64,000 nt of DNA from Zonotrichia leucophrys gambelii (GCF_028769735.1 NC_088171.1:62610216-62674215), one strand, 5' to 3'. Shown: positions 24,358-36,784, counted from the first letter of the stretch. Translations and numbers: made by a program. Notes: generated from the sequence alone by a model not told the origin.

Positions 24358-27300
24358 TAATAAGTTCTAACATTTTCTGCAGCATTTCAGAGTTACTTCA
24401 TTTCTCAATATGCTGGAATGATGAATTCCATACTTTTTTTGGTGAAGTGAGAGAAATTGAAAGAAAATATAGCCAGAGTCTAATGATAAAAATCCTCTCT
24501 GTTGAAGCTCTTCATTACAGTACTTTTCAGAAGAGAAAAGACAAACTGCTTTTGCAGTGGCACAAGTCCAATCTCAAACTAGAATCAATTGCTTTGCCAA
24601 CGCTGAACACAAAGGATGTTCATTGTTTGCAAACTGAATTTTTCTTAGTGTGTGCGCACAAAACCAATGATCATATTATTATTTTTTCCTTTAGAGAAAC
24701 CCCTGCAGTGAAAAAACTGCAGCTGATTCTGTGCTCCTCATCCTCGTTTGCAGGAAGTCTTCTTGCTTCACAGTGTGATTTCTTCATAATAGCTGCATGA
24801 CAACAATATGCCAATATTTTGAAAAAAACAACATCCAAAGTTATAACGTGGTTGCTTATGTTAGCTACTCACTGCTGGGGTTTGGGTTTTTTATTTTCTT
24901 TGAGGAAATAAATTTGCTTTTGTTCATATTGTTTTGTTCATATTGTTCTGTTCATATTGTTTTGAGACTCACCTTGCTATGTACAACCAACCTTCTTCTA
25001 TGTCTGTTTCTCCTTCTATGTATATTCATTTTGATAGCAGTGGAGGGACCTTCCCAGGCCTGTCCCTTCCTGCAACAAGTAACTGCATTGTATTATGTTT
25101 AGCATCAACCATCTTAAAAATGAGGAAAGGATTTCTTCCCTTGTTATATTTGTGTAATATCTGCCCCAGGGTCACTTTTTCCCCTGAAGCTTATGAACTT
25201 TTTTTCTAATATCTAAACATATTTCTGGCTGACTTCTCCCTATTGCTGTGCCAACATTGTTTTTACATTCCTCTTTCCTCCTATCACACACTTTGTCCTT
25301 GGTATGTTTGCAGAGAGTAATCACATCCCTTTCCATGTCTTTTGACACTGAGCCAGCATCTGAAAATTTAAGGTCACAATGGGGTGGCAAAAACTCACCC
25401 AGACATTCATGTTTAATCCACACAGTGGATATGGCATCTGCCTGGAGTCATCCCGACTCTGACTGCATCATTTTGTCCCTTAGGGACTGAATCCTGACTG
25501 AACACCAGTGATGCTAATTTTGTGGAGATCTATTTATTTATTGGCCATATCCCTCCTGCATAGCATTGCCTGGGATTCCCTGACACAGAAAGCAGCTCCA
25601 TATAAGAGCACAGGCTCTACATGGTCCATGGAAAACAGTCCCACTTGCTGACAGGAGAGTGAGAGTAACCTAGATGCTGCATTGACTTATGTAAGTATGA
25701 AAGCTGCCTCATTTGCTTATTTGAATCTCACCTTTTTACGCAACACCTCCCAGCTGGCTGCTGTTTCTTCAGAAGCCTTTGCAGCTGACAGATATGTTGT
25801 AAATTATTCTGTGGTTTCTGGAGGTGTTCAATATTGGTAATTTAAGCTGTACAGCGTGTTTGTTATTGGTCATGTGGCACAGTTTTTCTTCCCTGAGTGA
25901 ATGAGCTTAGCAGGTCAAAATTTTCTGTTGAATCCTCACAGGAAGTTATTTGAAAACTTTTTGCAGAATATGCAGAGTTAAAGATTTGCTGGCTCTTGCA
26001 CATTTGCTCTGGTATAACATGACCACAGAAATGCTGGTGGAAAGCTTAACGGGGGGCTGTGTATATAGTAGCACTAATTTGTTTTAGGGCATCCTACAGA
26101 AAATTACTTGCAGTATTCCTGAACAATTATGTCAATATATCAGCATAAAAGCTTCCCTTGACATTTGCTGATATGTATCTCAAGCTGACACACGTCTCTT
26201 TTGAGAATATTTGCTAAATATTTAACCCAGGGCTGTAATGAGAATTTCTTTCCTGTGTTATATATTCTCATATATTTTGTGATATCTACTGTTACAGGAT
26301 ATTCCCTGGTTCTCTTGGTAAGATGTTTCACAGTATCAGTTATGACATTTTTCAAGTAAAAGAAGCAGCATACATTTTGTGAAGCATTCTGCTTTGCCTG
26401 TATTTGCAGATTTTTTGCCCTGCTTGTTCACTAATTGGCAGTGCTGAGTAATTTGTAATCTGTCTTCCCACTGAACCAGTGAGTGTTCTGTGTGTGTATG
26501 CATATGTTTACAAAGTCTTAGGATTCATCTATGTAGTAACAAGAACCAAAGGAAATAACTGCATTCTAATTAATAATATTTTGATTAAGGTCTATTTGTA
26601 AACCCTAGTTTTGATGTAATTTAAGCTGAAAAAAGAAATCACATTTAGCTGTACTAAAATGGCCCTGAAATCTCTGTCTCATGCTAACTACTGATGAAAT
26701 GTTAAGAGTGTGATTTACAGCTGATTTAATTGGATTGGTTTCATTTACCATCTAAACAAGCCCTCAAATGTTGCAGTGTTTACCACCTGTTGTGACTTGT
26801 ACCTTACAGAGATTTTTTGTTCACAGGCAGGAGAGTGCACACTGTAATGAGAGAGGAAAAGGAGGGCTATAAATGTTCATCTCAGTTTGTGCGTGCTTGT
26901 AAATTTGACCCTGGAAAACTGCGAAGATTTTTCTAGAACTTTTGATAATTTTTAATATGTTGATGGTGATTTCTTCTAGTTTCTGACAAGCAGTGCATTC
27001 ACTTCTCATCAGCTGGGATAACAAATGTGGAAAAAGGTTTCTTTGTTGTAGTTGTGTTATATAATGCTAGCTGTTCTGCTGTTTCTGTACAGATCCAGGT
27101 CTTGTAACAGGTTGTGAGCAACTATGATAAACAATCCTGAAGGATATGAAGGATTTTTTTGACATTTACTTGGGAGTTGGATTTTTGGTGTTGAGTCTTT
27201 GCCATAGTCTGAGAGAAAGATACATGGGAGAAATGTCTATACCAGAGAAACCCCACGAGATATTTTGGTGTAACCAGGTAGGACTGTTGACACAAGCAGT

Positions 27301-27459
27301 CACCCTGCTTTTCTCATAATCTTCTCTGCAAATTAGAGTTGAGTCTTCCTTTGCTAATCCCCTGCAATAATTCTGTCTTATTTGCCATACTGCAGAACAG
27401 ATGGGTCAAATGAGATGATCCTTCCCTTCCCTCAATCCAGGTTCCTCCAGAAGCTGGAG
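24358..27459. other. Single-copy non-coding stretch
   Basis: Contains the 167-codon frame at 24297-24800, judged non-coding, and a three-copy 14-base repeat at 24921-24962. A short possible exon with a GTAAGTAT donor lies at 25657-25691. Nothing else can be named. Confidence 0.55.
24921..24962. repeat. Three tandem copies of a 14-base unit
   Basis: TGTTCATATTGTTT occurs three times without spacing, with one substitution (final T to C) in the middle copy. It is a small minisatellite-like expansion in T-rich sequence. Confidence 0.95.
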
Positions 27460-27461
27460 CT

Positions 27462-27925
27462 CTGGATCCTGCTCTGGGCTCCCCAGTGTCCAGCAAAGGG
27501 TCGTGAAGATGATTAAAGTACTGGAGTATCTGACATTGGGAGAGGATGAGAGAGCTGGAACTGTTTACCCTCGACAAGTGAGAGTCTCGTGGGGTAGGCC
27601 TTTTCAATGTGCAAAAATACATGATGAGGCAGTGGTAAAGAAGACAAAACCAAACTCTTCTTGGCAAGGCCCAGTGTAAGAACAAGGGGTAATGAGCACA
27701 AACTGAAACACAGGAAACTCTGTGTAAACTTGAAAGACAACTTTTGTTGTATAAAACAGGTTGAATACTGGAACAAGTTGCCTAGAGAGATTGAGGAGCC
27801 TCCATCCTTCAGTTACTCAAAACCTTACTGGATCAACCTCTCTAGTTGCCCCTGCTTGGGACACAGATGTGGTATTAGACAATCTCCGGAGGGTCCTTCA
27901 CACCTCAGCAGTTCCATGAATCCAT
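27462..27925 (+). mobile_element. CR1 LINE 3' fragment, about 0.46 kb
   Basis: Plus-strand CR1 covering the end of ORF2 and the 3' untranslated region. Recognisable blocks in order are CTCTGGGCTCCCCAG, GTCCAGCAAAGGG, AAAGTACTGGAGTATCTG, GGGCACAAACTG-like text near 27690, GAACAAGTTGCCTAGAGAG, and a degraded terminus CAGCAGTTCCATGAATCC. Several small deletions and stops break the frame. Divergence is higher than in the copy at 62970-63976, suggesting an older subfamily insertion. Confidence 0.9.
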
Positions 27926-30900
27926 CATTTTTGTACTGTTGTCTACTTGAGGTAAATTGATTGTAGACTCTGGTAGATACATGCTTTTATGGGGAAGCTA
28001 AACTGAAACAACAACAATGAAAAAACCAATCTGATCTTAAACTGAGATAGACGAGGTCACAACACCACCAGTAGACTTGGGGAAATATATGTAAAGAAAT
28101 GCAGCAATCCAAAAGTAGGAAGTTATCCTCCTTTCTCCAACACGTTTTCCCTACTTGTACCATCTACTTCCTTCCTCTTTGACTCCTGGTAACACTTTAC
28201 TCTGTCGCTTCTCCTTTTTGATGTTCCACCTTCCACTGCATCTTCTCTCTCTGCAATGTTAAATATAACCAGCCCAGTAGGCTCACCATTTTCTGCTGGG
28301 CCAGCAATCACAATTAAAATGTCCTACATTAGAGTCTGATTCAAGCAGAAAGGGCTACTGGGACATGAGCTCGGTGGCAAAAGCAATGATCAAGGTTTCA
28401 AGATTTTCTCACGACCTTGTTGCATTCCTGAGATGCTGAGAAATTGGGTATTTTTAGGCACCAAATTCTGTCATCTTATTCAGACTTTAATTTCCATCTT
28501 CAGTCCTTCCATTTTCTCCACTACTTAGCCCCAAATTCCCTGTGTTCTCTAGGATGCCATAATGCAATTAGCACATCCTTTATTATTTCCCAGAGTCCTT
28601 CAGAATTATGGATCTTTCTGTCTGCATACCACTGCTCAGCTCTTAGCCACCTCCTTATTCCATTCAGAGTCAAGATGTAAAAATGGAACATATTATTTGG
28701 GTGGAGGTCTCTGTTGCTCATATGCTGTCACCAGTGAGCATCTCAAATTGCTTCACACATTGGTTTTCACAGCATTCTTCTTCATTTGCTTCCAGCACCT
28801 CTGTTTTCAAGCTTTAGTGGATTCAAGATGCCAGATTAAGTCAATAAATGGGTCTCTAAGACACATGTGTTTATTGACTATCATGCACTCCCTCTCATTA
28901 AGGTTGTTTGTCATCTTGTACTCAGAATTATTATAATTCATCTATAAGGTGAAGAGTAACCTAGATCATATCTGCCTACCTTGGACATATTCTCTGTTCT
29001 CCCTGTCTATCACTCCTCTCCTCTTTCATTCTTTCTAACTCTGGATGCATCTAGCATATATTTTCATTTACAATTTATATATATTTTTAATATATTTTTA
29101 TATAGCTATGTAGTTTAAATTTTATAGTCTCTTTAAAATGTATTATAATTTGTTTTATTCCTCCAGAATGGACCCTAAGAATTTCAAAAAGCCAGGCACA
29201 GCTTTCAGGATGCCAAAGGGAGTCTTTAATTGGATGACCCATTTGTGCTTGCAAGTAATCATGCTGATTCTCTGTACAAACATGTACAGAGGTACAAACT
29301 CTTCTCATACGTAGAGACTGACAAGCCATTAGTATCATTACTTGGCATTTTTGCTGCTTTTTTGGTGGTACAGAGGCCATTAAGAAAGAAAGAATTCAAT
29401 TTATAGATAGATTATGAATTCTACTGAAAAATAATCTGTCCATGTCCTCCTAATTCTCCAAATGCTGAAGTTTTGTGCTGTTAGTTGTATATTAAAATAA
29501 TAGTAATTTTTTTAAAAAGCACAAGTTTTTGGGGAGAAAGACCATGTTATGTTTGTAAAAGTGTGTATATACTGCTGGCTCTAAGATGTATCTTTCTGTA
29601 CAAGAATATGTTTACATTTTCATGCTTTTAAAGGTTTTATTAGTATTAGATAGGACATTGTGCCTGGCAGTGTTGTCCCTATTTTGTGAGCCTACTGAAT
29701 CCTAGAATTGGATTGGAATGTTCTCCAAGCTGATGAATAGCTTCCCTCTAACAGTCAGAGCCCACCATCATGGACTCCCTTTGCAATGAATCTTCTAGAG
29801 CCATCCAGAAATAAAAACTATAATAGCTCAATCTCTTACTTGGAGCCTAAAAGCTTCTTCTGTCCAGATAATAATGTGGAAGTCTTGGATATACTTTTCA
29901 CTTTTCCTTTTTGGCAAAGAGGAGGCAGGAAAAGGTGGGATTTTTTACTGATGTTTCTAGAAACAGCAACAGTTCTCATTTCATTTGGTAACAGCATGGA
30001 TTTATGCTTCTGAAAGTTATACCGTGGGGGAGAGTCCCACTGATTAAATTGAACCTAAATCTGTATTTCTTCCTCTTTGGGTTAGAGTACGCCACCGAAA
30101 ATTATGGGGAGACTTGTATTGTCTCAGAGACATGCAGGTGGGACATGTAGGTATGAGGGCATTGAAGGTAAAACATGAAGTGCAAACAAATCTTCGTGAT
30201 AAAGCTCATTGAAAGAAATTATAAAGATTTTAGATTTACACATTGTTTTGCATCAGGATGCTGACAGCAATTAGATTTTGCATGCCTACCAGTTTATAGC
30301 AGATTAATCCATTTTTTTGGTCTTTTGAGTGGAAGGTGTAGTGTATAGACTGAACTGAAATGCTATAATTCTTGGTAGGACTGAAGATCCTGGAGAGACA
30401 AGAACAAGATTGTGGTGTGACACAGTATATGTAGTTAGGTACATTTGGCCTTTCCACATACTTCCTTCTGAAATCCCTTTTGGCTTTTAGTTCTCCTCCA
30501 CAGGCAACTTGTAAACATTTCAGCAGAGATTACAATGCAGTGAATCTCTTGCAAATTAAGTGTGATTGGACCAAGTTAAATTCTGTTTCCAGTACTGTTT
30601 TAGATTTAGGACAATTAATTGCAGCAATGATAAAATCAATGGAAGTTGCAGAATAGGAACACTAGAGCAAAGGAATGAACACTATTGCAAATAATGGAGG
30701 TAATCATTGCCTGGCAAATGTAGTCAGAATTCTTCTGAACTAGAATCTATCCTGAACTTAAATTGCTTAAATCTTAATTAAATAAACACATTTTGAAATT
30801 GCAGGGGAATCTGACTGTTTACATCATCTTTGTAGCCAATTGATTGTAACAGACTTCTTCTTAATAAAAAATATTTTATCTGTCAAAAGGCTTCATCCTT

Positions 30901-31096
30901 CCTCAAAACTCTTGTAATTCCATTGTTCTTAAAGCTGTTAAATTTTAGCAAAATCAGCATAGGAAAATGAATGAGGTCTGCCAATGGAAAAGTGAGTTAG
31001 AAGGAACTGATCTATAGAGAACACTTTTCTAAGAAGTATCATTTGTCTCATGACTGTTGTCCTCAGCTAGAAAAAGCCAAGCAGCCTACTTAAAAT
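27926..31096. other. Single-copy non-coding stretch
   Basis: AT-rich, with an AT simple-sequence patch near 29072-29105. Antisense frame pairs around 28444-28936 have no recognisable domain. No gene or mobile element is seen. Confidence 0.55.
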
Positions 31097-31132
31097 TTTC
31101 ATTTCTTTCTAAAGTTTCATTTCTTTCTAAAG
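31097..31132. repeat. Perfect 18-bp tandem duplication
   Basis: TTTCATTTCTTTCTAAAG occurs twice back to back (31097-31114 and 31115-31132) without a mismatch. A recent slippage event is the simplest explanation. Confidence 0.95.
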
Positions 31133-31533
31133 TGAAACAGAAATAGCAATAACAACCAATGCTCTCTAAAATGTTTCTATTTGTCAGTCTCATAATTACA
31201 GTATCATTATCTGGATTTTATAAAGTGTTTTTGCAGTGCTGAAATTATCTTAAAATCATGAACACACACCTGTGCACAAAGTAGATGACATTATCCAAGG
31301 TATATCTATACTTTGTGGGTTTAAATATCAGGTTAAAGCAAACAGGCAAAATACTTCTTGTGAGCATATGCCTCTTCAGATGTCACTATGGTTGCTGATG
31401 AATCTTCTGTTGATATCTTTGCTAAAAGTTGCTCCACTGCCAAGTTACACAAAAACATGAAGTCCTACACATGAGATGCAAATAAGCGTTTAGAGGTTTT
31501 TGGGCATTTGGATTGCTTTTGTGGTTGAGGTGT

Positions 31534-31580
31534 TATTTGTTTTTTTTGTTTTGTTTTTTTTGTTTGTTTGCTTGTTTTCT
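31534..31580. repeat. T-rich (GTTTT) low-complexity tract
   Basis: T runs interrupted by G, ending TGTTTGTTTGCTTG. Similar in style to the tract at 2083-2160. Confidence 0.8.
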
Positions 31581-32211
31581 GTAGGATAATTTCTGCTGAC
31601 TCATTAAAGTTGTTGCTCTGGGTCGATGGTGTTGAGAATCTGAAAAATCCTTCTGATGGCTCTACTTTGTTCATTTGTCCCTTCTATCTTCAAATCCATA
31701 AGTCACTCATGCTTCTGTTTTGTGAGGAGATTTATGGTTAAGCAGTCTTTCAGGCTTGGAATTTGGCACACTAGACTCCTGTCCACTTGCATATGGGCAA
31801 GAGTAATGAGCTGCCTTTAATACAAGGTGGTCTTCAGACTTTTTAAGGTCTACAAAACAAACCTAAATTGCTTGTTAATTCGAGGGGAGCTGTGGATAGC
31901 AAGGCTGTCTGCAATTTTACTGTTTCTTTTACTAGGGCTGGTTGTGGCCAGGTAAAGAAACATTGCTGCTTCAGGAACATATTTAAATCATCTACTCCTT
32001 TTTAGAAGCTGCCAGTTGCATAGTCAGTCTTGTGTTTCATGTACATCTAAATGCTTCATTGACTCATGCCAAGAGATGGAAACTAGCCTGCTTGTTTTAA
32101 TACATTCCTGATGATTTTGATGGAAAATCTAAATGTGTGAAGAACACAAGATCCTGCCCACTAGCAGCCAAAAGGATACCATTTCACATTTGTTACTCTT
32201 GGGAATCAGAG

Positions 32212-32273
32212 GAAAAACAAACAAACCAAAAAACCCCAAACAAACAAACAAACCCCAGACCCAACAAAAAAAG
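32212..32273. repeat. A/C-rich (CAAA) low-complexity tract
   Basis: CAAACAAACAAAC and AACCCC words make a tract of about 60 bases. It could be the decayed poly(A) end of a retrocopy, but no donor sequence is recognisable to its left. Replication slippage is as likely. Confidence 0.75.
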
Positions 32274-32356
32274 TAAGAACAAGCTCTTGAAATTAGAAAT
32301 AAACCAAGGAGGAAAAGCTGCAGTTAATATGAGAACCATGCATCGTTGAGATCTTT

Positions 32357-32460
32357 CAAATTTATGGAATCACAGAAGGGGTCTTGGAAGGTCCTTTTGT
32401 CCAGGCTTTCATGGAAGAGGGAGCCTAGATGACATTATCCAGTATCCTGTTCAATCTTCT
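32357..32460 (-). mobile_element. Old CR1 3'-end remnant (probable)
   Basis: GGAATCACAGAAGGG, then CTTGGAAGGTCC, then TTGTCCAGGC follows the order of the reverse-complemented CR1 terminus. A looser match to the CCACCTAGAGCAGG region comes after it. The match is patchy, with several indels, so it is either an ancient CR1 copy or a partial coincidence. Confidence 0.5.
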
Positions 32461-33925
32461 CACACAGCAAATTTTTCTGGTTCCCCATACCCTGTAAGGG
32501 GGAGAGCTAAGTGGTGCTTCCTAGCCTGCTTCATCCCATTGCTGTGTCGGTGGCTTTTGATCTGGTAGTAATTCTTTTTTTATTGCATGTTTTTATATTA
32601 GACGCTTCGCTTTTCTTTGTAATTAGACATCGTGATTGTAGTATCCTTTTATATTACACTGGAGTGCTCCTTTAATGCAGAAATCAAATAAACAAAACAC
32701 TTAAAATACAGGAAAAAAATTACAACAGTAATGCTTGGGTCCGAAGGAGCAAAGAATTGGGAAAAACCAAGTTGCAGTTATTGCTTTTGGCATCAGCAAC
32801 ACAGTTCATATTTTTTATTATCCTCCAAATTAGGTTTATTCATTTATTACAATTCAGTCAATGCATTAAATATAAAACCAATCCAGATTTTTAAAGACAG
32901 ACACGTGTTGTAGTTAAACAGAACTTTTTTGTTCTTTTTCAAATACTGAAAAACATTTTTCTTCTTAGGGTAAATGTTTTCTGAGGAAAGGGTTATGTGG
33001 GGTGAGGAGAGAACACTCAGGGCAGAAGAATAAGTAGTAGAGTATTTAATAGCACAGAGCAGGGCTGTGCTGTTCCTCCGTGGCAGCATCCACACAGTCA
33101 TCAGCAGTCTAACGCCTTCCCTTTATCTAAGGAACAACACATTTATTCCACGTGGTCCCATCTGGGAGTTTGTTTCAGAACAGTATTACCTTCCTCATGA
33201 TAAGAATCTCTGCTTGTGAAATTATTTTGGAAAAAGGCCATCTGCTAGGGAAAATAATAATAAAAAAATATGAATCTGTGATTCAGATAATAAAACTTTG
33301 ATTACTGCTCTCTTAGGAGGATGGATGAGGAAGCAACAGTCCAAGGAGCTGTCCCTGGAACATGTTTTAGAACAAGCTGTTGGGATTGACTGTAATGTCA
33401 TGCAGAGGCTTGTTGTGTGAGGTACACCACTCAGTTGGCTCCCAGGAAAGGAATCAGGTCTCCTTCACCAGCCTTGGCTCCAAATGGTTCCTGAACGGGG
33501 TATGGGTAGTGAGGAAAGAGATTCCTTCCTGATAAAAGCACAATCAGCTCTTGGTGGCATCTAGTGGGTGGGATAATAGGGTGCAATACAACTGCCCTGA
33601 GGAGGCAAGTCCTCAGCTGTTTGTTGCACCCAAGATGGTTCAAACTAAAATGGTTTTACAGCAGTTCAGCAGCTAATACATCAGTGCCCCAACAGAAGCA
33701 GTAGTGCAGAGTTGACATTTTATCAGTCAGATATTAGTCACACCTTCTACAAAATGATCTGATCCCATTCAGCATAGAATTCTAAGTAATAAAAGATTTC
33801 AATCCAAGGAAAGCTAAAATCTGAATGAACTCTCATTTTTACATTATTTTAAAAACTGGTTTGATTCTCCCCGTTGCTTAAACAAGTATAAATCAGGAAT
33901 AACTTTTGGAGTGATTGCATTCCAG

Positions 33926-33995
33926 AGGAAGGTTAGCAAACGAAATAAATCCTCTACTTTGTTGGAGACCTGGGTGGAGGAGGACAATCATTCTG
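33926..33995 (+). other. Candidate internal exon
   Basis: TTGCATTCCAG precedes 33926 and TTCTG|GTAAGT follows 33995. The 70 bases are open for 23 codons plus one base. The peptide is basic then acidic, with RKVSKRNKSSTLLETWVEED at its start. The overhang of one base is compatible with the acceptor at 36785, which needs a codon completed by two bases. The family is unknown and the evidence is splice-motif and frame only. Confidence 0.18.
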
Positions 33996-34104
33996 GTAAG
34001 TGCTGTGTTTGAAAGTGCACAGAAGATGAGATACACCAGCTGTGTTAAAACAAGCCATTTTCATCTCACACATACACCCTGCAATTCTACTTTTTAATTT
34101 CTAG

Positions 34105-34176
34105 GCAATCACACTGCTGGAATCTTTTCCAGCCATTGAGTAAAATATATGTTTGTCTTGCAATTATGTAAATAAG
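34105..34176 (+). other. Candidate non-coding exon
   Basis: TACTTTTTAATTTCTAG at 34104 is a strong acceptor, and AATAAG|GTAAGT at 34176/34177 matches the donor consensus closely. All three frames of the 72-base block contain stops. If spliced, it would belong to a non-coding RNA or an untranslated region. Confidence 0.13.
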
Positions 34177-34199
34177 GTAAGTGGTTAAGATTTAGATCT

Positions 34200-34930
34200 A
34201 GAATAATAATGTTAACATCATTGTCCCTTCAATAAACAGCAAGCAAGTTTTGGATGTAATGTTGTTTTTGCTCTGTATGTTCCATGCCACAGAAAAACAC
34301 AGGCAGACACAGAGATGATGTGGTATTCTTATTGTATTTAAAACAATATTTAGCAGTGTAGCTCCTATTGCCTTTTACATGTGTTTGAAGGAAAGCCCTG
34401 CTTCATCAATGGGAATGTGTCAAAATTTTGTAATAAAGCATGCTGTGTAATATATTTAAACACAGTCCAAATTAATTAAAGTGTAGTGGACATGAAAGAT
34501 ACATACTCAATGTGACATTTCAAATAGGGAGAAAATATGATAATGAGCTATTTCCATGTGTTGCCATCCTTCTGGTTAAATAATACTTCTGTTTTCAATG
34601 AAGCCACTGAGCAATAACATTCATTTTTGGAGTTCCACAGCGGTTAGAACTGATTGTATACAGGCTGTAATCATTATCCTAATTCTGCCCAGGAAACCCT
34701 CTCTCCCCACCATGGAGAAATTTGGAATAAAAAGTCTCGTTCCAGGAAAAAGAATTTCCAAATAATCCTGGGCACCAGATCAAAATATGAGCTCCAAATC
34801 CGTTCCTTTTTCTTAATAAGAATCAGCACTTTGAAAAATGCTGCTCTGCAAGGAAATAATTGCATTAGTCAGCCTCTTGGCACTGGCGTGGGCTGGAGCC
34901 TTCTCTTCAAATGAGGCCCAGCCTCGCCCT
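34200..34930. promoter_or_regulatory. Possible conserved non-coding element
   Basis: Repeat-free block with many AT-core motifs (AATTAATTAAAG, GTTAAATAATAC, GTAATCATTATCC, AGGAAATAATTGC). It lies immediately upstream of the retroviral LTR. The texture is like deeply conserved vertebrate enhancers, but no alignment was possible. Confidence 0.22.
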
Positions 34931-35129
34931 GCAGTGCATCCAAATCCCCCAAAGATGCAAATAGCCCCAAGACCCTTGGCTTTGTTCTTACAGGCAAAAA
35001 ACTAAAACATGGGACAAAAGTACAGAAAGCGACCTGGAAACACAATCTGTCTAATGCTGAGGCAACCTTGGGTAAGACAGGCATCTTTTGTTTGCTGAAG
35101 AGTAGAAACCAAAACAGGAACTGGAAATA

Positions 35130-35135
35130 AGAGAT
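35130..35135. repeat. Target-site duplication, left copy
   Basis: AGAGAT directly precedes the TG start of the LTR and matches the six bases after its CA end (35755-35760). Six-base duplications are typical of alpha- and betaretrovirus-like integrases. Confidence 0.92.
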
Positions 35136-35537
35136 TGTGGGATCTCAGGATCTGAGTCCTGAGATGCCGAGCCACCGAGACCACCCTTGGGGGGCTCGGG
35201 ACTCCTGGAATGTTGCCAGAAGTGTCTGGTGGCAGGACTTTGACCCTACACGGGAGACGACACCTGTATGAAGATAAGAGGACTCCACCGGGGTGAATGG
35301 CGAAGGGATTAGTTAATTAGAGGGTGAGACACAGGGTTTAGGATTTCTGTACAGGGGGGTTTAGAGAAGTAAGATGGAGGAATTGGGGTGTGTCCTGTCC
35401 TTCTTTTTCTTCTTCTTCTCCTCCATCTTCTTTGGTGATGGTGGCACTTTTAGATTGGTTATTACTGAAAGTGCACCGAGTAATAAGAATAAATGGTATT
35501 GGGGAAAAATGATAAATATTATACACGTAACAATGGG

Positions 35538-35543
35538 TATAAA
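35538..35543 (+). promoter_or_regulatory. LTR TATA box
   Basis: TATAAA lies about 100 bases upstream of the LTR polyadenylation signal, the usual U3/R arrangement. If still active it would start transcription near 35565-35570, reading rightwards into the flank. Confidence 0.6.
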
Positions 35544-35639
35544 GATAGGTGGCTTTACGGAGAGCGGCACAGTGTGCTCATGGCTGACTGCTGAGCAGAT
35601 CTCTGTCGGGCTGAAAGAACATCTTTTAGATAAACAATT

Positions 35640-35645
35640 AATAAA
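35640..35645 (+). promoter_or_regulatory. LTR polyadenylation signal
   Basis: AATAAA in the predicted R region, downstream of the TATA box, with the GC-rich U5-like segment after it. A second AATAAA at 35488-35493 lies upstream of the TATA box and is unlikely to serve the viral transcript. Confidence 0.55.
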
Positions 35646-35754
35646 CATAAAAACCGAAAGAAGAACTGAAGCCTCTTCTCGTCCTTCGATACGCGGGCTG
35701 TCCCAAGGCCACTCCGGGCCTTTCCAGGCCCTTCAAACAGCCGAAAACCCGACA

Positions 35755-35760
35755 AGAGAT
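35755..35760. repeat. Target-site duplication, right copy
   Basis: AGAGAT directly follows the CA end of the LTR and is identical to 35130-35135. Confidence 0.92.
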
Positions 35761-36784
35761 TACTGTTTTCATGCTATCCTTTCCTTCTGAAGGATCTGAT
35801 CACACAGATGCAGGGTCTTTAGCTAACTGTACAGACCAAAGGACTGGTGATACATGATTATGTATTTGCCTCTTGACAGGATCATAGTGCTTATGATCAG
35901 GACAACTCCAATGCTCAGGTCCTGACAAGCACTAGCAAGATTACTTCGGTTGCTCTGTGCTGGAGAGATCTTGCATTTAGTCCAGAGAGTAAGCCTGTGT
36001 GTCTTTCATTTGAAGGATTTTTAGAATCACACCAAAATATTCCTTTTTATTAAGTCTCTGCTTATCTGGTTGTCTGATTTTCAGCGGTGAAAAGGCTGCA
36101 CATCATTGGTGAGGGATGAAAGACAAACTGGACTGTTGGAATCCTGAATGGAACCTTGGACTCTTGGAACCATGCATTATTGGATATCAAAAGTGCAATG
36201 CTGGAGCCTTGATCTACAGGAACAGAAACAAGACTTGCCTGGCACTGAGACATTAATTCTCAAAAAAAAAAATCGTTCTAAACTGATCAACACCCTGGAA
36301 TTCACCAGGAGGTAGGTGTTGAAGTGTTTATCGTGTGCCTGTTTTGTCCTTACATTGTTTGAACTTTTGAGTCATCCACATCGCCACCACTATTTCCTTC
36401 CCAGAGCTCTTCAAACACTTTGCTTACAACACCAGTTGTAAGCAATATAGGGCAGCCTGTAATGTAAACTATTAAGATTAGTGTCGAACAGAACGGACAG
36501 CTCATTACTTTGTTCAAAGACTACCAAGAAACAGACCTATTTCCTGCAACACAGGAAGAGTACTTCATTTCCAAGATAGTTGTATGCAAAACTTTGCATG
36601 TTAGCTCTGATGAGTTCTATTGGATACCCAGGAACGGAGTCCCTCAGTGAGGTGGATGAGCAGGGCAGGCAGCCAGTGCCCACCCCAATGCTCCTGCTAA
36701 TTGTTTTGTTGGCAGTGCATTTCAGGTGCTCTATATTCTTCCCTCTTTGGGCTAATATTGTACCAACTGTTTTCTCCTATTCAG

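Larger units (their letters stand above)
35136..35754 (+). mobile_element. Solo LTR of an endogenous retrovirus (ERVK-like)
   Basis: A 619-base element starting TGTGGGATC and ending AACCCGACA, flanked by a perfect 6-bp duplication. From left to right it has a long U3 with a CT-rich stretch (35398-35430), a TATAAA box (35538-35543), an AATAAA signal (35640-35645) and a GC-rich U5-like end. That order sets the plus orientation. About 20 CpG dinucleotides survive, against almost none in the flanks, which suggests a young insertion. No primer-binding site follows and no polypurine tract or gag/pol/env precedes it, so internal sequence was lost, most simply by recombination between two LTRs. The ERVK-type class is inferred from the 6-bp duplication, not from a database match. 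Confidence 0.9.

Noticed and set aside
24297..24800. Longest ATG-started open frame (167 codons)
   Set aside because: It begins inside a G/T-rich tract, has no recognisable domain, and its length is close to the chance maximum for a window of this size and composition.
32212..32273. Poly(A) tail of a retrocopy
   Set aside because: The tract is CAAA-type simple sequence and nothing upstream resembles a transcript copy.
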